From contig OZ023264.1 of the NCBI GenBank assembly GCA_964006375.1, forward strand, positions 12,472,225 to 12,536,224: a stretch of DNA of 64,000 bases, given 5' to 3'. The notes beneath the pieces are model-generated. The model ran no database searches, had not been told where the DNA came from, and saw only the letters and a list, made by a program, of their open reading frames with translations. Made by a program: the position numbers and the translations under genes. This DNA comes from Tillus elongatus. Lineage: Eukaryota > Arthropoda > Insecta > Coleoptera > Cleridae. Shown in pieces: positions 15,119-28,035 of the stretch (its first letter is position 1; every line of letters starts with the position of its first letter).

Positions 15119-15227
15119 GTATCACAGCGATAACTTAGAAGATAATGGGCCCATTTTGATAAAATTTGCCGAGTACCTTTCTTTCGTAAGTGACTTGAAT
15201 TAGTTCCTTAGCCAGGAAACGTCTAGA
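14890..15227 (+). repeat. TAM element, left half with (TA)n
   Basis: The palindromic tip, terminal block and (TA)n at about 15025-15106, then GTATGTATGT and a short part of the body (GATAATGGGCCCATTTTGATAA, GCCAGGAAA). It breaks off at GTCTAGACGCAGC, where an oppositely oriented TAM end unit starts. Confidence 0.8.
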
Positions 15228-15735
15228 CGCAGCAAACGCGTTATGGAAGTGAATTTTCATAAAAATGTTTTTAATAGCAAATATATCTCTCTAATGCAAG
15301 TAGGGGTCAATCTGGTTACCGGTATAGCCTATATAATAGAAACAATGAACCGTATTTTATCAAGCTTACTTATTGTTTTAAAATGCACAAAAATGTTCCG
15401 AAAATAAACCTAAACATCAAACCTTAGGTTAATAGCAAATTGAGTTATTGAAATTTGACAGATTTTAAGAAAATTCTCTATCAAACGCACTTACTGCGTC
15501 CCGATTATACAAACATGCATCATATTTCGATAAAAAATTCAAGAATGCAATAATATAAGGGTGTTCGAAAAAAACAATTGTAGGGATCACCAATGACTTA
15601 TGGACTAGCCTGTGATTGTCAAAATATTTTTATAAGATGCAGCTTAAGACACCCTAAAATTAACGTGTACAATTTTTTCTCATTGAGCTTTATCGTAGAA
15701 ATGCGTCATCTTGTATATATGCAAACAGATAAATA
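15228..15735 (-). repeat. TAM end unit plus partial body
   Basis: An inverted-repeat-bounded unit (GACGCAGCAAACGCGTTATG to CGCACTTACTGCGTC, 15228-15508), followed by body sequence up to TCGTAGAAATGCGTCATC. The short-form junction seen at 2570 and 17540 recurs here. Confidence 0.75.
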
Positions 15736-16979
<1,244 letters not shown>

Positions 16980-16985
<6 letters not shown>

Positions 16986-17700
16986 GCCCAGGTTTTCCCG
17001 TAAAATTTTGTGTTTTCTTTCGGGAAAACTTTATATCTTCGAAAATAACAAAGTAAGGCCAACCAGATTTGGTACGCGTGTTTGTATTATAAAGGTGAGC
17101 CATTTACCAAAATTTAGGTCTGCAAGTTTAAAGACGAAAAAGTTATAGGTATCTAAACAAAACTTGGGGTTTTCCTCAAAACCTCAAAGTCGCGATTTGA
17201 AACGTCAAAATTGGAACATTTAAGCAATGAGCCTGAAAGAAATACGGATTATGTAAAGAGTATTCTGCAAACCCTTAAGGTTCAGCCTCAACCATCATTG
17301 CTCTTCAGTTTACTAAAATATTTCCAGAAAATTCATTTCAAATAGACCCTTTCTCTGATGCTTTGGCTGTAGTTTTAGTGAAGTTTATGGTTTAACGGTC
17401 TATAATTTTTAGCTAATTTTCGTAGAAAAAATTCGTTAATGAGGAGACCGCGATTTTTAAATTCTAAAAAGATTTCTTCAAATGAGCGTAAACTAGATAC
17501 CCTAGAATCCATATCCGGGTTTACTTTCTGCTTATATACAGGGTGGCGCATTTCTACGGTAAAGCTCAATATCATTGCTATAATGCAAGATACAAGAAAA
17601 AACTGTATACCTTACCTATAGGGTGTCTTGAGCTGCATCCTATAAAATTATTTTGACAATCACAGGATGGCCCATATGTCGTTGGCGTTACCTACATTTT
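16980..17700 (+). repeat. TAM body fragment joined to a short-form TAM copy
   Basis: At 16980-17370 it starts inside the body (CCCAGGTTTTCCCGTAAAAT). At 17400-17540 a new terminal block follows. ACAGGGTGGCGCATTTCTAC at about 17538 then replaces the TA tract, and more body continues to CCATATGTCGTTGGCG. Confidence 0.75.
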
Positions 17701-18539
17701 TTTGTAGTTTCTTAGTTTTTAGTTGTTCTCCGTTAACCTAAACCCACTAACTAGATGGACCAGAAACTTCTAAATAATTATTAACTTCGATTAATTGATG
17801 TGTATCTTAGTTAACACCTTTCATTTTTTGACTAATGTCTTCATTAGTAGAAGCAACGAATATGTTTCAACGTCTAATTATAGAAATTGCGTATTTTCTT
17901 AAATAAATGATTGTTCGTTAATCTAATAATGAATCTATAAATTCTTCAGGATCTTGTTAAGAAAAATAACAGTTTCAACGTTAAAATAAGTCGTATTATT
18001 TAATTAACGTAATGATACTTTTTAATAATTGCCCTAATTTTTACTTTTATGGTATTTGGACGGTCATTCTGTAACGACAAACCTAATTTAAATTTATTGC
18101 AATAATAAATTAATCCTGAAGACACATTCATTATTAAAATGAAATACCATATTTGCTGGTTTTAGATTTGATGTACTTTATATTCATTTAAACATGTTAG
18201 GTTTAAGCGATATTACTGTAATAATTCCAATACATTTTATAAACTTTACTTATAATTTATTGTCTTGTCTTATAGATAGTAATAAGGTTAATTGCTTGCT
18301 GAAATATTTCTGGTTTTGCAATTCTTAATGTCAAATTTACCCCTCTTTCCATATATATTTTATTTAATGTGATAATGAAACTTGTATAATCCGAGACAAA
18401 TCTTTTTTTTTTAGAGAAAGAAAATTATGTCTCAACTACTAAGGCCATTGACATATATAAATTATATAGAAAAACATTTTAGGTACAATGTAAGTGCATT
18501 AATAATGTATGTGTTCCTGAACCGGTAAATTATATAAAA
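17701..18539. other. AT-rich DNA, nothing recognised
   Basis: No domain-bearing frames and no match to the repeat families of this window. Confidence 0.45.
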
Positions 18540-19649
18540 CTCTGGACGCATCAAGTGCGTTATGGTAGTGAATTTTCATGAAAATGTTTTTATTGCAAAT
18601 ATGTGTGTTTTCTTTTTAAGAAAGCAGGCATCAATTTTGGTTACCAATATAACCTATATAGTAAAAACAATGTGCCATGTTTCATAAAAATAACTTTATT
18701 GTGTGAAAATGTACAAAAATTTCCAAAAGTAAACTTAAAGTGTTCCCGGAAAAACTCGTTTCTTAGTCAACCTTATAGGTTAATAGCAAATTGGGCTATT
18801 CAAATATGATGCATTTGATCAAAATTCGCTACCATAACGCACTTGCTGCATCCAGAATTTCTTTTCTTACAAACATGCATTATATTTCGATGGAAAATGC
18901 AAAAATGCGAAAACATAAGGCGTGTTTGATTAAAAAAAAAAGAAAATTTGTATCACCAACGACTTATGGGCCATCCTGTGATTGTAGAAATATTTTTTTA
19001 AGATGTAGCTCAAGACACCCTATAATTAATATATACAATTTTTGTCATATCTTGTATAATAACGGATATATTGAGCTTTATTGATTTTTTACGAAAATTC
19101 GACAAAAATTATATACCATTAAACGATAAACTCTATAGCTACGACTACTGCCAAGTATCAGAGAAAGGGTCTATTTGAAATGAATTTTCTGGAAACATTT
19201 GAGTAAAATGAAGGACAATGACGGCTGAAACTAAGACTTCAGGGCTTGTAAAACATTCTTCTTGAGACATTTGATTTCCAAAGCCCGTATTAGATTCAAG
19301 TTATTTGCCTAAATGTTGCCGATTTTTACGTTTTAAATCGCAACTTTGACGTTTTGAGGAAAACTTCTATTTATTTTTCTTTAAATGCCTTAACTTTTAT
19401 GTCTTTTGATGTACATAGCTAAATTTTGGTAGGTAACTTACCTATAAGGATATAAACCCGCGTACCAAATTTGGTTGCCCTTACTTTGTTAATTCCGGAG
19501 ATATAAATTTTGTTCGAAAGAAAACACTAAATTTTCCAGGAAAACCTGGGCAGATTTTCCTGGCTAACGAATTTTTCCAAGCCATTTTCAATAGGAATTT
19601 ATTCACCAAATTTAATCAAAATCAGCCCATTATTTTTTGAGTTATCGGT

Positions 19650-19733
<84 letters not shown>
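18540..19733 (-). repeat. TAM element, part 1 of a copy split by a transposon
   Basis: End unit from CTGGACGCATCAAGTGCGTTA (18541), body, then (TA)n at about 19651-19733. The remaining terminal block of the same copy lies at 22647-22845, beyond the family C transposon. Confidence 0.85.
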
Positions 19734-19736
<3 letters not shown>

Positions 19737-20686
19737 GGTGAGCCACGGTGGATGGAGTATTAAAAGTATATGGAGAATGAATCAACCGATTGCTCTGAAA
19801 TTTTGGTTACGGATGTAATGGCGTATGAACTCTCGACCTAAAATATTTTTGAAAATGCAGTGTTGCCACATATACGTAAAACTGGCAAGATCTTCGTAAT
19901 TTTAAATGGAACACCCTATATATTTTTGCTTTTTTTGAATTGTCGTCTCTTTTTGAGTAACTTTTGTTGATATTTTCCTATAACTTTCTCAAGTCGTTTT
20001 CGAGATAATAATTATTTTCTGAATTTATTACCAAAAATTTGACTTTCATTAAATCGTGTTTTCTCCTACCGACGAAGCGATTTAAAGATAATTTTTTAGC
20101 TACGGTTAGGCAAGGTCTAGGGGCATCTCCTCCAATAATCAAATGTTTAGAATATCATACAGGGTGAGTTAGAGAACGTTTTCTATAAGTGACTCGGAGA
20201 AATGCACGAAAGTCATTTTTTTTAAATAGAACGCCCTGTATATTTTCAAATTTTTTGGATCGTCTTCTCTTTTTGAGTAACTTTTGTTAATATTTCCCTA
20301 TACCTATCTCAAGGCGTTTTCGATTTATGGTCACTTTTCTCTAACCTATCCAAGATTATTGGTCTTTTTGTATATCATAATGGGTGGGCCATGAAATTTC
20401 TATTTTGTCACTTTGTCATGACAACAGACATGCTGTTTATCTAAATAAATTTGACTTTAGTTATATTTACATTCTACTTGTATAGCTACAGCACAAATAT
20501 GGCAGAAAATAATTATACAAACACAGTTTTAATGGATTTGTTTATTATTCATGGACAGTGCAATAAGATTATCAGCAGAACTTGTAGAAGATTTAATGAT
20601 AAATATCCGAATTTGCCGCAGATGAATAACAGAAAGTTTCTACGAATTCATAGGAATTTTATAAAATCTGGTGCGTCGTTAAGAGA
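19734..20686 (+). repeat. Left terminal inverted repeat of family C transposon
   Basis: Its inverse lies at 21694-22646 with only scattered differences visible by eye. The repeat covers the whole 5' leader and the first ~62 codons of the transposase. The promoter is expected inside it but no motif was pinned down. Confidence 0.85.
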
Positions 20687-21572
20687 TGCAAGAAATCTAC
20701 CCAAACCTGTGACATCTGACGAGGTAAATGAAATCAATGTGCTAGCGTATTTTCATGCGAATCCCCAGTATTCCATACGTTGTGCTGAACAGGATTTAGG
20801 ATTGCCATATTCATCCATTCGAAGAATACTAGTAAATCATAAAATGCATAATTATAAATTTACAAGAGTTCAATTTCTCACGCCTCAGGATTATCTACAG
20901 AGAATAGAGTTGTGTGAAATGTTAGTTGTGCGTATGCAAGAGGACCCCAATTTTTTAAAGAAAATGATATGGACTGATGAATCCAAATTTTCTAGGGAGG
21001 GGATTTGTAACACACGAAATCGTCACTATTGGGCCACAGACAACCCCCACGTTACTAGAGAGGCTGGTTTTCAAGTCAAATTTAGTTTAAATGTTTTTTG
21101 TATGTTATTGGATGACAAAATAAAATATTACATATATGACGAAAAATTGAATTCCAGAAAATATTTAGATATAATTAGAACAATTGTGGAAGGCTTCCTT
21201 GATAATCTGTCAATTGAAACATATAGAACTTGTTGGTATCAACTCGACGGGGCTCCTGCACATTGTACATCCGAAATTAGTATGGAGTTGGACCGGCTTT
21301 TCGATGACCGTTGGATCAGACGTTTGGGACCGTGTAACTGGCCTGCGAGGTCCCCTGACCTTACCCCGTTAGATTTTTATTTTTGGGGTATTCTTAAAGA
21401 TCGAGTTTATAAAACTCCAGTCCACAACAGGGCAGAATTAGAACGTCGAGTGATTCAAGAGATTGAAAACTTGGACCCCGCTGAAATAAGAGCTGCTACA
21501 ACAAACGCCGTGCATCATCGTATACAAAACTGTCTGGAAGTTAACGGTCAACATTTCGAACAATTATTATAG
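20499..21572 (+). CDS. DD41D transposase (IS630-Tc1-mariner superfamily), intact
   Basis: 357 residues with no internal stop. The start was taken at MAENNYTNT, because the upstream in-frame codons are leader-like. In order it shows an N-terminal DUF4817-like helix-turn-helix (LMDLFIIHGQCNKIISR), a linker with a second HTH (RCAEQDLGLPYSSIRRIL) and a DDE_3 catalytic domain. WTDESKF holds the first aspartate, YQLDGAPAHC the second and RSPDLTPLDFYFWG the third. I count 41 residues between the second and third, giving DD41D. The enzyme would cut and paste the surrounding element at TA sites. The first ~62 codons lie inside the terminal repeat. The right-hand repeat contains the inverse of this start with a stop at codon 3. 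Activity is inference from intactness. Confidence 0.9.
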   Translation: MAENNYTNTVLMDLFIIHGQCNKIISRTCRRFNDKYPNLPQMNNRKFLRIHRNFIKSGASLRDARNLPKPVTSDEVNEINVLAYFHANPQYSIRCAEQDLGLPYSSIRRILVNHKMHNYKFTRVQFLTPQDYLQRIELCEMLVVRMQEDPNFLKKMIWTDESKFSREGICNTRNRHYWATDNPHVTREAGFQVKFSLNVFCMLLDDKIKYYIYDEKLNSRKYLDIIRTIVEGFLDNLSIETYRTCWYQLDGAPAHCTSEISMELDRLFDDRWIRRLGPCNWPARSPDLTPLDFYFWGILKDRVYKTPVHNRAELERRVIQEIENLDPAEIRAATTNAVHHRIQNCLEVNGQHFEQLL

Positions 21573-21693
21573 TTTTAAGATTTTTATACATATTTATTAC
21601 TGTCATTGGTATTATTTGTTATTGCTACTTGGCCTTTTTTACTATTATCGCTGATTAGGTATTAGTTTTTCCAAATACTGATAGTGTTATTGT

Positions 21694-22643
21694 TCTCATA
21701 ACGACGAACCAAAATTTATAAAATTCCTACGAATTCGTAGAAACTTTCTGTTATTCATCTGCGGCAAATTCGGATATTTATCATTAAATCTTCTACAAGT
21801 TCTGCTGATAATCTTATTGCACTGTTCATGAATAAAAAACAAATCCATTAAAACTGTGTTTGTATAATTATTTTATGTCATGTTTGTGCTATAGCTATTC
21901 AAATTGAATGTAAATATAACTAAAGTCAAATTTATTTAGATAAACAGCATGTCTGTTGTCATGACAAAGTGACAAAATAGAAATTTCATGGCCCACCCAT
22001 TATGATATACAAAAAGACCAATAATCTTGGATAGGTTAGAGAAAAGTGACCATAAATCGAAAACGCCTTGAGATAGGTATAGGGAAATATTAACAAAAGT
22101 TACTCAAAAAGAGAAGACGATCCAAAAAGTGTGAAAATATACAGGGCGTTCTATTTAAAAAAAATGACTTTCGTGCATTTCTCCGAGTCACTTATAGAAA
22201 GCGTTCTCTAACTCACCCTGTATGATATTCTAAAGATTTGATTAATGGAGGAGATGCCCCTAGACCTTGCCTAACCGTAGCTAAAAAATTATCTTTAAAT
22301 CGCTTCGTCGGTAGGAGAAAACACGATTTAATGAAAGTCAAATTTTTGGTAATAAATTCAGAAAATAATTATTATCTCGAAAACGACTTGAGATAGGTAT
22401 AGGAAAATATCAACAAAAGTTACTCAAAAAGAGACGACAATTCAAAAAAAGCAAAAATATATAGGGTGTTCCATTTAAAATTACGAAGATGTTGCCAGTT
22501 TTACGTATATGTGGCAACACTGCATTTTCAAAAATATTTTAGGTCGAGAGATCATACTCCGTTACATCCGTAACCAAAATTTCAAAGCAATCGGTTGATT
22601 CGTTCTCTATATACTTTTAATACTCCATCCACCGTGGCTCACC

Positions 22644-22646
<3 letters not shown>
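21694..22646 (-). repeat. Right terminal inverted repeat of family C transposon
   Basis: The inverse of 19734-20686. It includes an antisense copy of the transposase 5' coding end, whose own frame reads Met-Thr-stop, so it is not a second gene. Confidence 0.85.
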
Positions 22647-22727
<81 letters not shown>

Positions 22728-22845
22728 ATATAAAAATTGAAACTGACCCTGGATATGTGTTCTGGGGGGCCTAATTAGCGCTCATTTGAAGAATTTTTTT
22801 CAAAATTCAAAAGTCAGGATCTCCTCATTAGTGATTTTTTTTAAG
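22647..22845 (-). repeat. TAM element, part 2 of the split copy
   Basis: (TA)n to about 22723, then AAATTGAAACTGACCCTGG, AATTAGCGCTCATTTG and CTCCTCATTAGTGA. It completes the copy begun at 18540. Confidence 0.85.
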
Positions 22846-22859
22846 AAAATTAACTAATA

Positions 22860-24610
22860 CAACGGTTACAGTTATATGTGTTTATATAGTTCACTAGATT
22901 TTAAGAAACTTATGTTTTCCGGTGCTGCTGTGGCTAGGGTTACCATGGATATATTTTCGCCTAAAAACAACCTTCTTTGGAGTCTGTGTTTAGTGCCCTC
23001 TGTGACAATATGACTTGCTGAAAGGCTCACATTGCAGGTATTACAAACTGGTGGAATTTGTTGCTCCAGTAGGTCTTGTATGTGAGCGCTGTGTGTCCTA
23101 TCCGGAGTCTTCTCAGGACGGCCAGGGATCTGCGACTTAGTATAGGTGGTTGGAATGCCTCAATGGTTGGTGCTAGTTCGTGCAGCTTGGTAGTTAATTA
23201 TTCCAGTATATTTGCCATTTGTCGTAAATTACTGCTTTAACGTGTGGTCTTAATAGTTTGTGGTATTGACTTCTTACTGTCGTGCCTTCCGTGATCGCTC
23301 TTTTAGCAGCAGTATCTGCCAGCTCATTGCCTATAATGCCGGAGTGTGAGGGTACCGAAACCAATGTAATGTGTGTGGATTGGCGTTCAAGATCGTGAGC
23401 AGTAAGTGAGTGGTGAACGTGTCGCCACCTAGTTCGGAACCAAGTACTATGTTGTCACGCCCGCTCCAAATAACACAGAGTGTTAAAAATAGAGACAGTA
23501 TACAACTAACTAACAATTTAGAAAATTGTTAGCCCTGGCCCATTTCTACCCCAATATAGGGACAAAGTATGTAAGACTAGATGCATTCTCGCAACAATTA
23601 GAACCGTAGAGAGAGCGAAACCGGTCTACGGTTCTAATTGTTGCGAGAATACATCTAGTCTTACATCGTGAGCAGTGTTTTGTATTTTACATGCTATATG
23701 GTTCTTGGTATATAGGCTACTTATTTCATTTAAGGCCAGTTTAGAGTCTGTGCAGATGACTATTTTCGTTGGAAATGTCTTTTATCCTCTTTATGGCTGG
23801 CAGAATTGTAAAAAGTTCAGCTGTGCCAATACTGATGTCCTTGGGTAATTTAATAAGCTGCTCAGAGGAGGGCAATGTCACTATCGCCCCACCTACTCCA
23901 TGTGGTGACTTAGAGGCATCGGTGTACATTACCAATTCGAGATTATATTCCCTTAGTGTTTCTGTAAATATTGTCTGCATCGCCGAATTTGGTGTTTTGG
24001 CTTGTTTAGGTGACATTAATGATGTGTTACAGTCTATTTTTAATTGAAGCCATGGTGGTGTATTTGATTTCGGATTTTCAGTGGTTCCTGTGAGATCTAT
24101 TTGGTAAATGTCTTTTATTATTTCTGATATAAGACGTGGTTTTTCGGTGGAGTTGGACCGCTGATGACTGTGGCATTGGGTGCCAGTTAGGACTGAACGA
24201 ACAGGATTATTTGCTGAACGAGAAATTCTCGAAGCGTATGTCAATATTAGCGATTTTCGTCTTAAAAAGAGTGGCAACTCATTTGACTCTCTTTGCATAC
24301 TTGTTGTAGGGCTTGTTCTGAAGGCACCGAGACATAGCCTCAAAGCTGTATTCTGTATAGTCTTTAGTGGTTTAAGTGTGGTTTTGCTTGCACTTGCATA
24401 AACGATTGCGCCATAATATATTTTAGATCGTATTAGTGATCTGTATAAGCTAATCAAAACGTATTCTTCTGCTCCCCAGTCGTAGTGAGCTACGGCTTTG
24501 AGAATGTTCATTCTGCTAGCACATTCCGTTCTGATATGGTTTATTTGATGCTTCCAAGACAGTTTTGTATCGAATATAGAGACAAATCTGAAGTATCTTC
24601 GTTTCTAGTT
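22860..24610 (-). pseudogene. LINE with RNase H domain, 5'-truncated, interrupted
   Basis: Minus-strand ORF2 C-terminal half of an I/Jockey-group non-LTR element. A thumb region (FDTKLSWKHQINHIR, then MNILKAVAHYDWGAEE, 24511) is followed by RNase H: MYTDASKSPHGVGGAIV with the first catalytic aspartate, GTAELFTILPAI with the glutamate, VICTDSK (about 23755) and PSHSGIIGNELAD (about 23335). A zinc-knuckle-like tail follows (VCNTCNVS). The frame is open for 256 codons, then broken by a 261-bp ribozyme-type insertion at 23404-23664 between the second and third RNase H motifs. RT catalytic motifs are missing. Confidence 0.85.
23404..23664 (-). mobile_element. Retrozyme-like insertion with 12-bp target-site duplication
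   Basis: ATCGTGAGCAGT occurs at 23392-23403 and again at 23665-23676, exactly flanking 261 bp that interrupt a LINE RNase H frame. The insert matches the ribozyme repeats at 46733-47206 and 49186-49445 (GTGTCGCCA, GGAACCAAGTA, TGTTGTCACG, AACACAGAGTGTT, TGTACAAC-like). Its right end folds back: GTAAGACTAGAT..AATTAGAACCGTAG against GCGAAACCGGTCTACGGTTC..ATCTAGTCTTAC. The GAAA arm and stem III of a hammerhead (ACCG..CGGT) are present. The CUGANGA part is missing in this copy. Confidence 0.75.
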
Positions 24611-26600
24611 TTTAACTAGTAACTAGTCTTTAACACGTAATTCTTTTACTGATCCCAGTATACATACTAATGTTTTTTCGTCGAAAAAATTGTTTCTTCC
24701 AACTACGTAACGAATTTCTCTATACAATATTTGAACTAATATAATTTAGTTGTGTAATTAGAATCTTATAGAAAAGTGTACATCCTATATTGCTAAGCTA
24801 TTTATTTAATTGAATAGCTACCTGAGATCAAGTCTGGTTTGTGTGCAGGGTGAGCCAATTTTGTTATAAAAGGCACCAATCCACCAATATTCTGGGTTAT
24901 CTAAATAGGCCATTTTGAAATCCACATACCTTGACAAAATGAGCAACAAAGTGGTCTGCGACATCACGAAATTTACACTATTCAAAAACGATTTGAAAAA
25001 AAATACACGACCTGAGTCTTTCGAATACTCACATAAAAACTGCTGTTTTTATGCCCTGTGTGGTCTAGATTTAGATCTATTTTGATAACAGTAGGCTAAG
25101 AGCAGCCAAATTACAACTTCCTTATTCAACTTATTCCATAATTTACTTATATCACTTCTTTTTACAAGAGTTTTTGAAAACAACAAGTGGTCTCGTTTTC
25201 TTGGCCAACCAAACTCTTCAAGGTATTTACCACCTGCCAAGATATAATTATTCACAAAAAGCCTGTCGACGAAACTTCCGAAAACAATTTTGCATGAAAA
25301 TTTGCAAAAAAAATTTTCACATTTTTTTACAATACCTTATGAAACATTTTTTATTAGTTACCAAATTTAACAAAAATCTTACAAAAAATGATTTCTACAG
25401 CAACACAAACAAATTTCTGCGGAAACTAACTAAATATTTTCTACACAAAAATTTGCTAAAAAAATACGTAGAATTAAAATTGTATGCCTAATCTGTAATT
25501 AAAGTTGAACATAAAATAATTTTTTTGCACTAAAATCCTTTAAAACATTGTTTTCGACGAATTTCGTTCAAAAAATGTTCCATCAAAACTTCGTTGAATA
25601 ATTTTCACACCAAAATTCGTAATTAATGTTTCGTCAATGAAAATACATTAAATTTATTTATAAGAAAATTCGCTACTAAGAGCATTTTGTACATGAATTT
25701 TCGTAAATAATAATAAATTAAGTAAATTTAAAAATATTTAAAATCTGATCTTAATACAGAACTATATACTTTTTTTACAGAGAAAATTATTTTGCCTGGC
25801 GATGCTGTACCTACTAAGAGCAACAACAGCTGCTATTAAAATTGAACTTAGTCTTAAAAGTCCTTATCCCCTTATTAGTGATTTTTTTCAATAAACAGTC
25901 GCTATAAAAATTATTGAGATTACAGAATCTGATCAGCTAAGGTTAGCATTTAATCAGAGACAAAAAAATTAAAAAATACAGTCAGTTGTCTAACCCCTGC
26001 GGCCATTGTACCATACAAATTCAAGCATAATAAAATAAATAACCGATAATGGTCTTCAGTTATTTATTTGTAAGATGTAAGGTCTGTTTTAGATGGATAT
26101 TTTGTAAATATTGTTATCAAATAAGAACATTTGAAATATAAATGTATATATAATTATTTTTTTTGCAATATTTGCGATTCAGTAACCGCATTAGTTATCG
26201 AAGCTTTATTTAAACATTACTAATTTTTGACGTTTCAAATCTCCACTTTGTTATTTACAGGAGAAAAATTATTTAATTCTCAAAGTAATTTTTCTCGTAC
26301 TTATTGACCTTTTTGCGCGAATAAAAAATAAACGTTATCTTCAATATTTAACAGATTTTGTTTAACACAAACAATATTTTGGTATTGCGTCTTCTCTCAC
26401 TTTTAGTGACAAAGAGAAAAATTTACAATTTACATAGGAAAAATAAAAAGCTTTAAAATACTTACATATAATGCGAGTTTTACTTGAACTAATTATTAAA
26501 TAACAAACATAACTTTTAACGACAATCTAGTAAACCTAAAGAAATATAATAATTTTAGAAATCGCTACCCTTATTTATATTTCCTAGAGAAAAACAAAAA
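24611..26600. other. AT-rich DNA, little recognised
   Basis: Near 24847 there is CAGGGTGAGCCAATTTTG, a tip resembling family C transposon ends, without a visible partner. 25250-25490 is an A/T-biased stretch with repeated AAAATTT-type motifs. No gene or family repeat was recognised otherwise. Confidence 0.45.
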
Positions 26601-27872
26601 AGTCTAGACGCAGAAAGTGCGTTATGGTAGTGAATTTTCATAAAAATGATTTTGATAGCAAATATGTGTGTTTTTTAAGAAAGCAGGCATTAAATTTGGT
26701 TACCAGTATAACTTATATAGTAAAAACAATGGGCCATGTGTCATCAAAATAACTTAATTGTTTGAAAATGTAGAACAATTTCTGAAATTAAAGTTAAGGT
26801 GTTCCAGAAAAACTGGTTTCTTGGTCAACCTTATAGGTTAATAGCAAATTGAGCTATTCTAATTTGAAGTATTTAATGAAAATTCGCTACCATAACGCAC
26901 TTGCTGCGTCATGAATTTCTTTTCTTACAAACATGCATTATATTTCGATGGAAAATGCAAAAATGCGATAACATGTTCGATTAAAGAAAAAAGAAAATTT
27001 GTATCACTAACGACTTATGGGCCAGCCTGTGATTGTAGAAATAATTTTTTTAAGATGTAGCTTAAGACACCCTATAATTAATATATACAATTTTTTTTCA
27101 TATCTTGTATAATAACAGATATATTGAGCTTTATTGATTTTTTTTACGAAAATTCTACAAAAATTATATACCATTAAACGATGAACTCTATAGCTAAGAC
27201 TACTGCCAAGCGTCAGAGAAAGGGTCTATTTGAAATGAATTTTCTGGAAACATTTTAGTAAAATGAAGGACAATGATGATTAAAACTAAGACTTCAGGGT
27301 TTGTAAAACATTCTTCTTGAGACATAGCCCGTATTAGATTCAAGTTCTTTGCTTAAATGTTGCCAATTTTGACTTTTTAAATCGCGACTTTGACGTTTTG
27401 AGGAAAACCCCAATTTATTTTTCTTTAAATGCCTGTAACTTTTTTGTCTTTTGACCTACAGAGCTACATTTTGGTAGGTAATTTACTTCTAGCGATATAA
27501 ACCCGTGTACCGTATATGTTTCACGCTCTTGGCCTAAACATTGCCAATCTTGACGTTTAAAATTGCGAGTTTGACGTTTTGAGGAAAACTCCAAAAAAAA
27601 ATTTAACTGCCTGTAACTTTTTTATCTTTAAACTTAGAAACCTAAATTTTGGTACGTAATTCACTATTTATAATACAAATGCGCGGACCAAATTTGGTTG
27701 CCCTTACTTTGTTATTTCCGGAGATATAATTTGTTTTTGAAAGAAAACACAAAATTTTCCGGGAAAACCTCTGCCTGTTTTCCTGGATAACAACGTTATC
27801 CAAGCCACTTGCAAAGGGCAGGTATTCACCAAATTTAGTCAAAATCGGCCTATTATTTTTTGAGTTATCGGT

Positions 27873-27965
<93 letters not shown>

Positions 27966-28035
27966 ATATGAAAATCTAAACTGACCCCGGATATGTGCTC
28001 TAGGGGCCCTAATTAGCGCTCAAGAAAATTCACTA
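26601..28035 (-). repeat. TAM element, near full-length, with a duplicated inner body segment
   Basis: End unit from GTCTAGACGCAGAAAGTGCG (26605) to CACTTGCTGCGTCATG (26911), then the body. A segment around TTGACGTTTTGAGGAAAA occurs twice, at about 27395 and 27575, where other copies have it once. (TA)n lies at about 27876-27961, followed by a shortened terminal block. Confidence 0.8.

Larger units (their letters stand above)
19734..22646 (+). mobile_element. Tc1/mariner DD41D transposon, family C, apparently complete
   Basis: It is bounded by CAGGGTGAGCCACGGTGGAT and its inverse, with TA on both sides inside the (TA)n core of a TAM element. It is 2913 bp, with terminal inverted repeats of about 953 bp each (19734-20686 and 21694-22646) and one intact transposase gene. 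The internal segment of the repeats also holds shorter CAGGGTGAGTTAGAG motifs (20160, 22225) that resemble the tip. This is the least damaged transposon in the window. Confidence 0.9.

Noticed and set aside
20160..20180. Internal CAGGGTGAGTTAGAG motifs considered as ends of a second transposon nested in family C
   Set aside because: They lie at mirrored positions in both arms (20160 and about 22225), so they are parts of the long terminal repeat, though an ancient nesting cannot be excluded.
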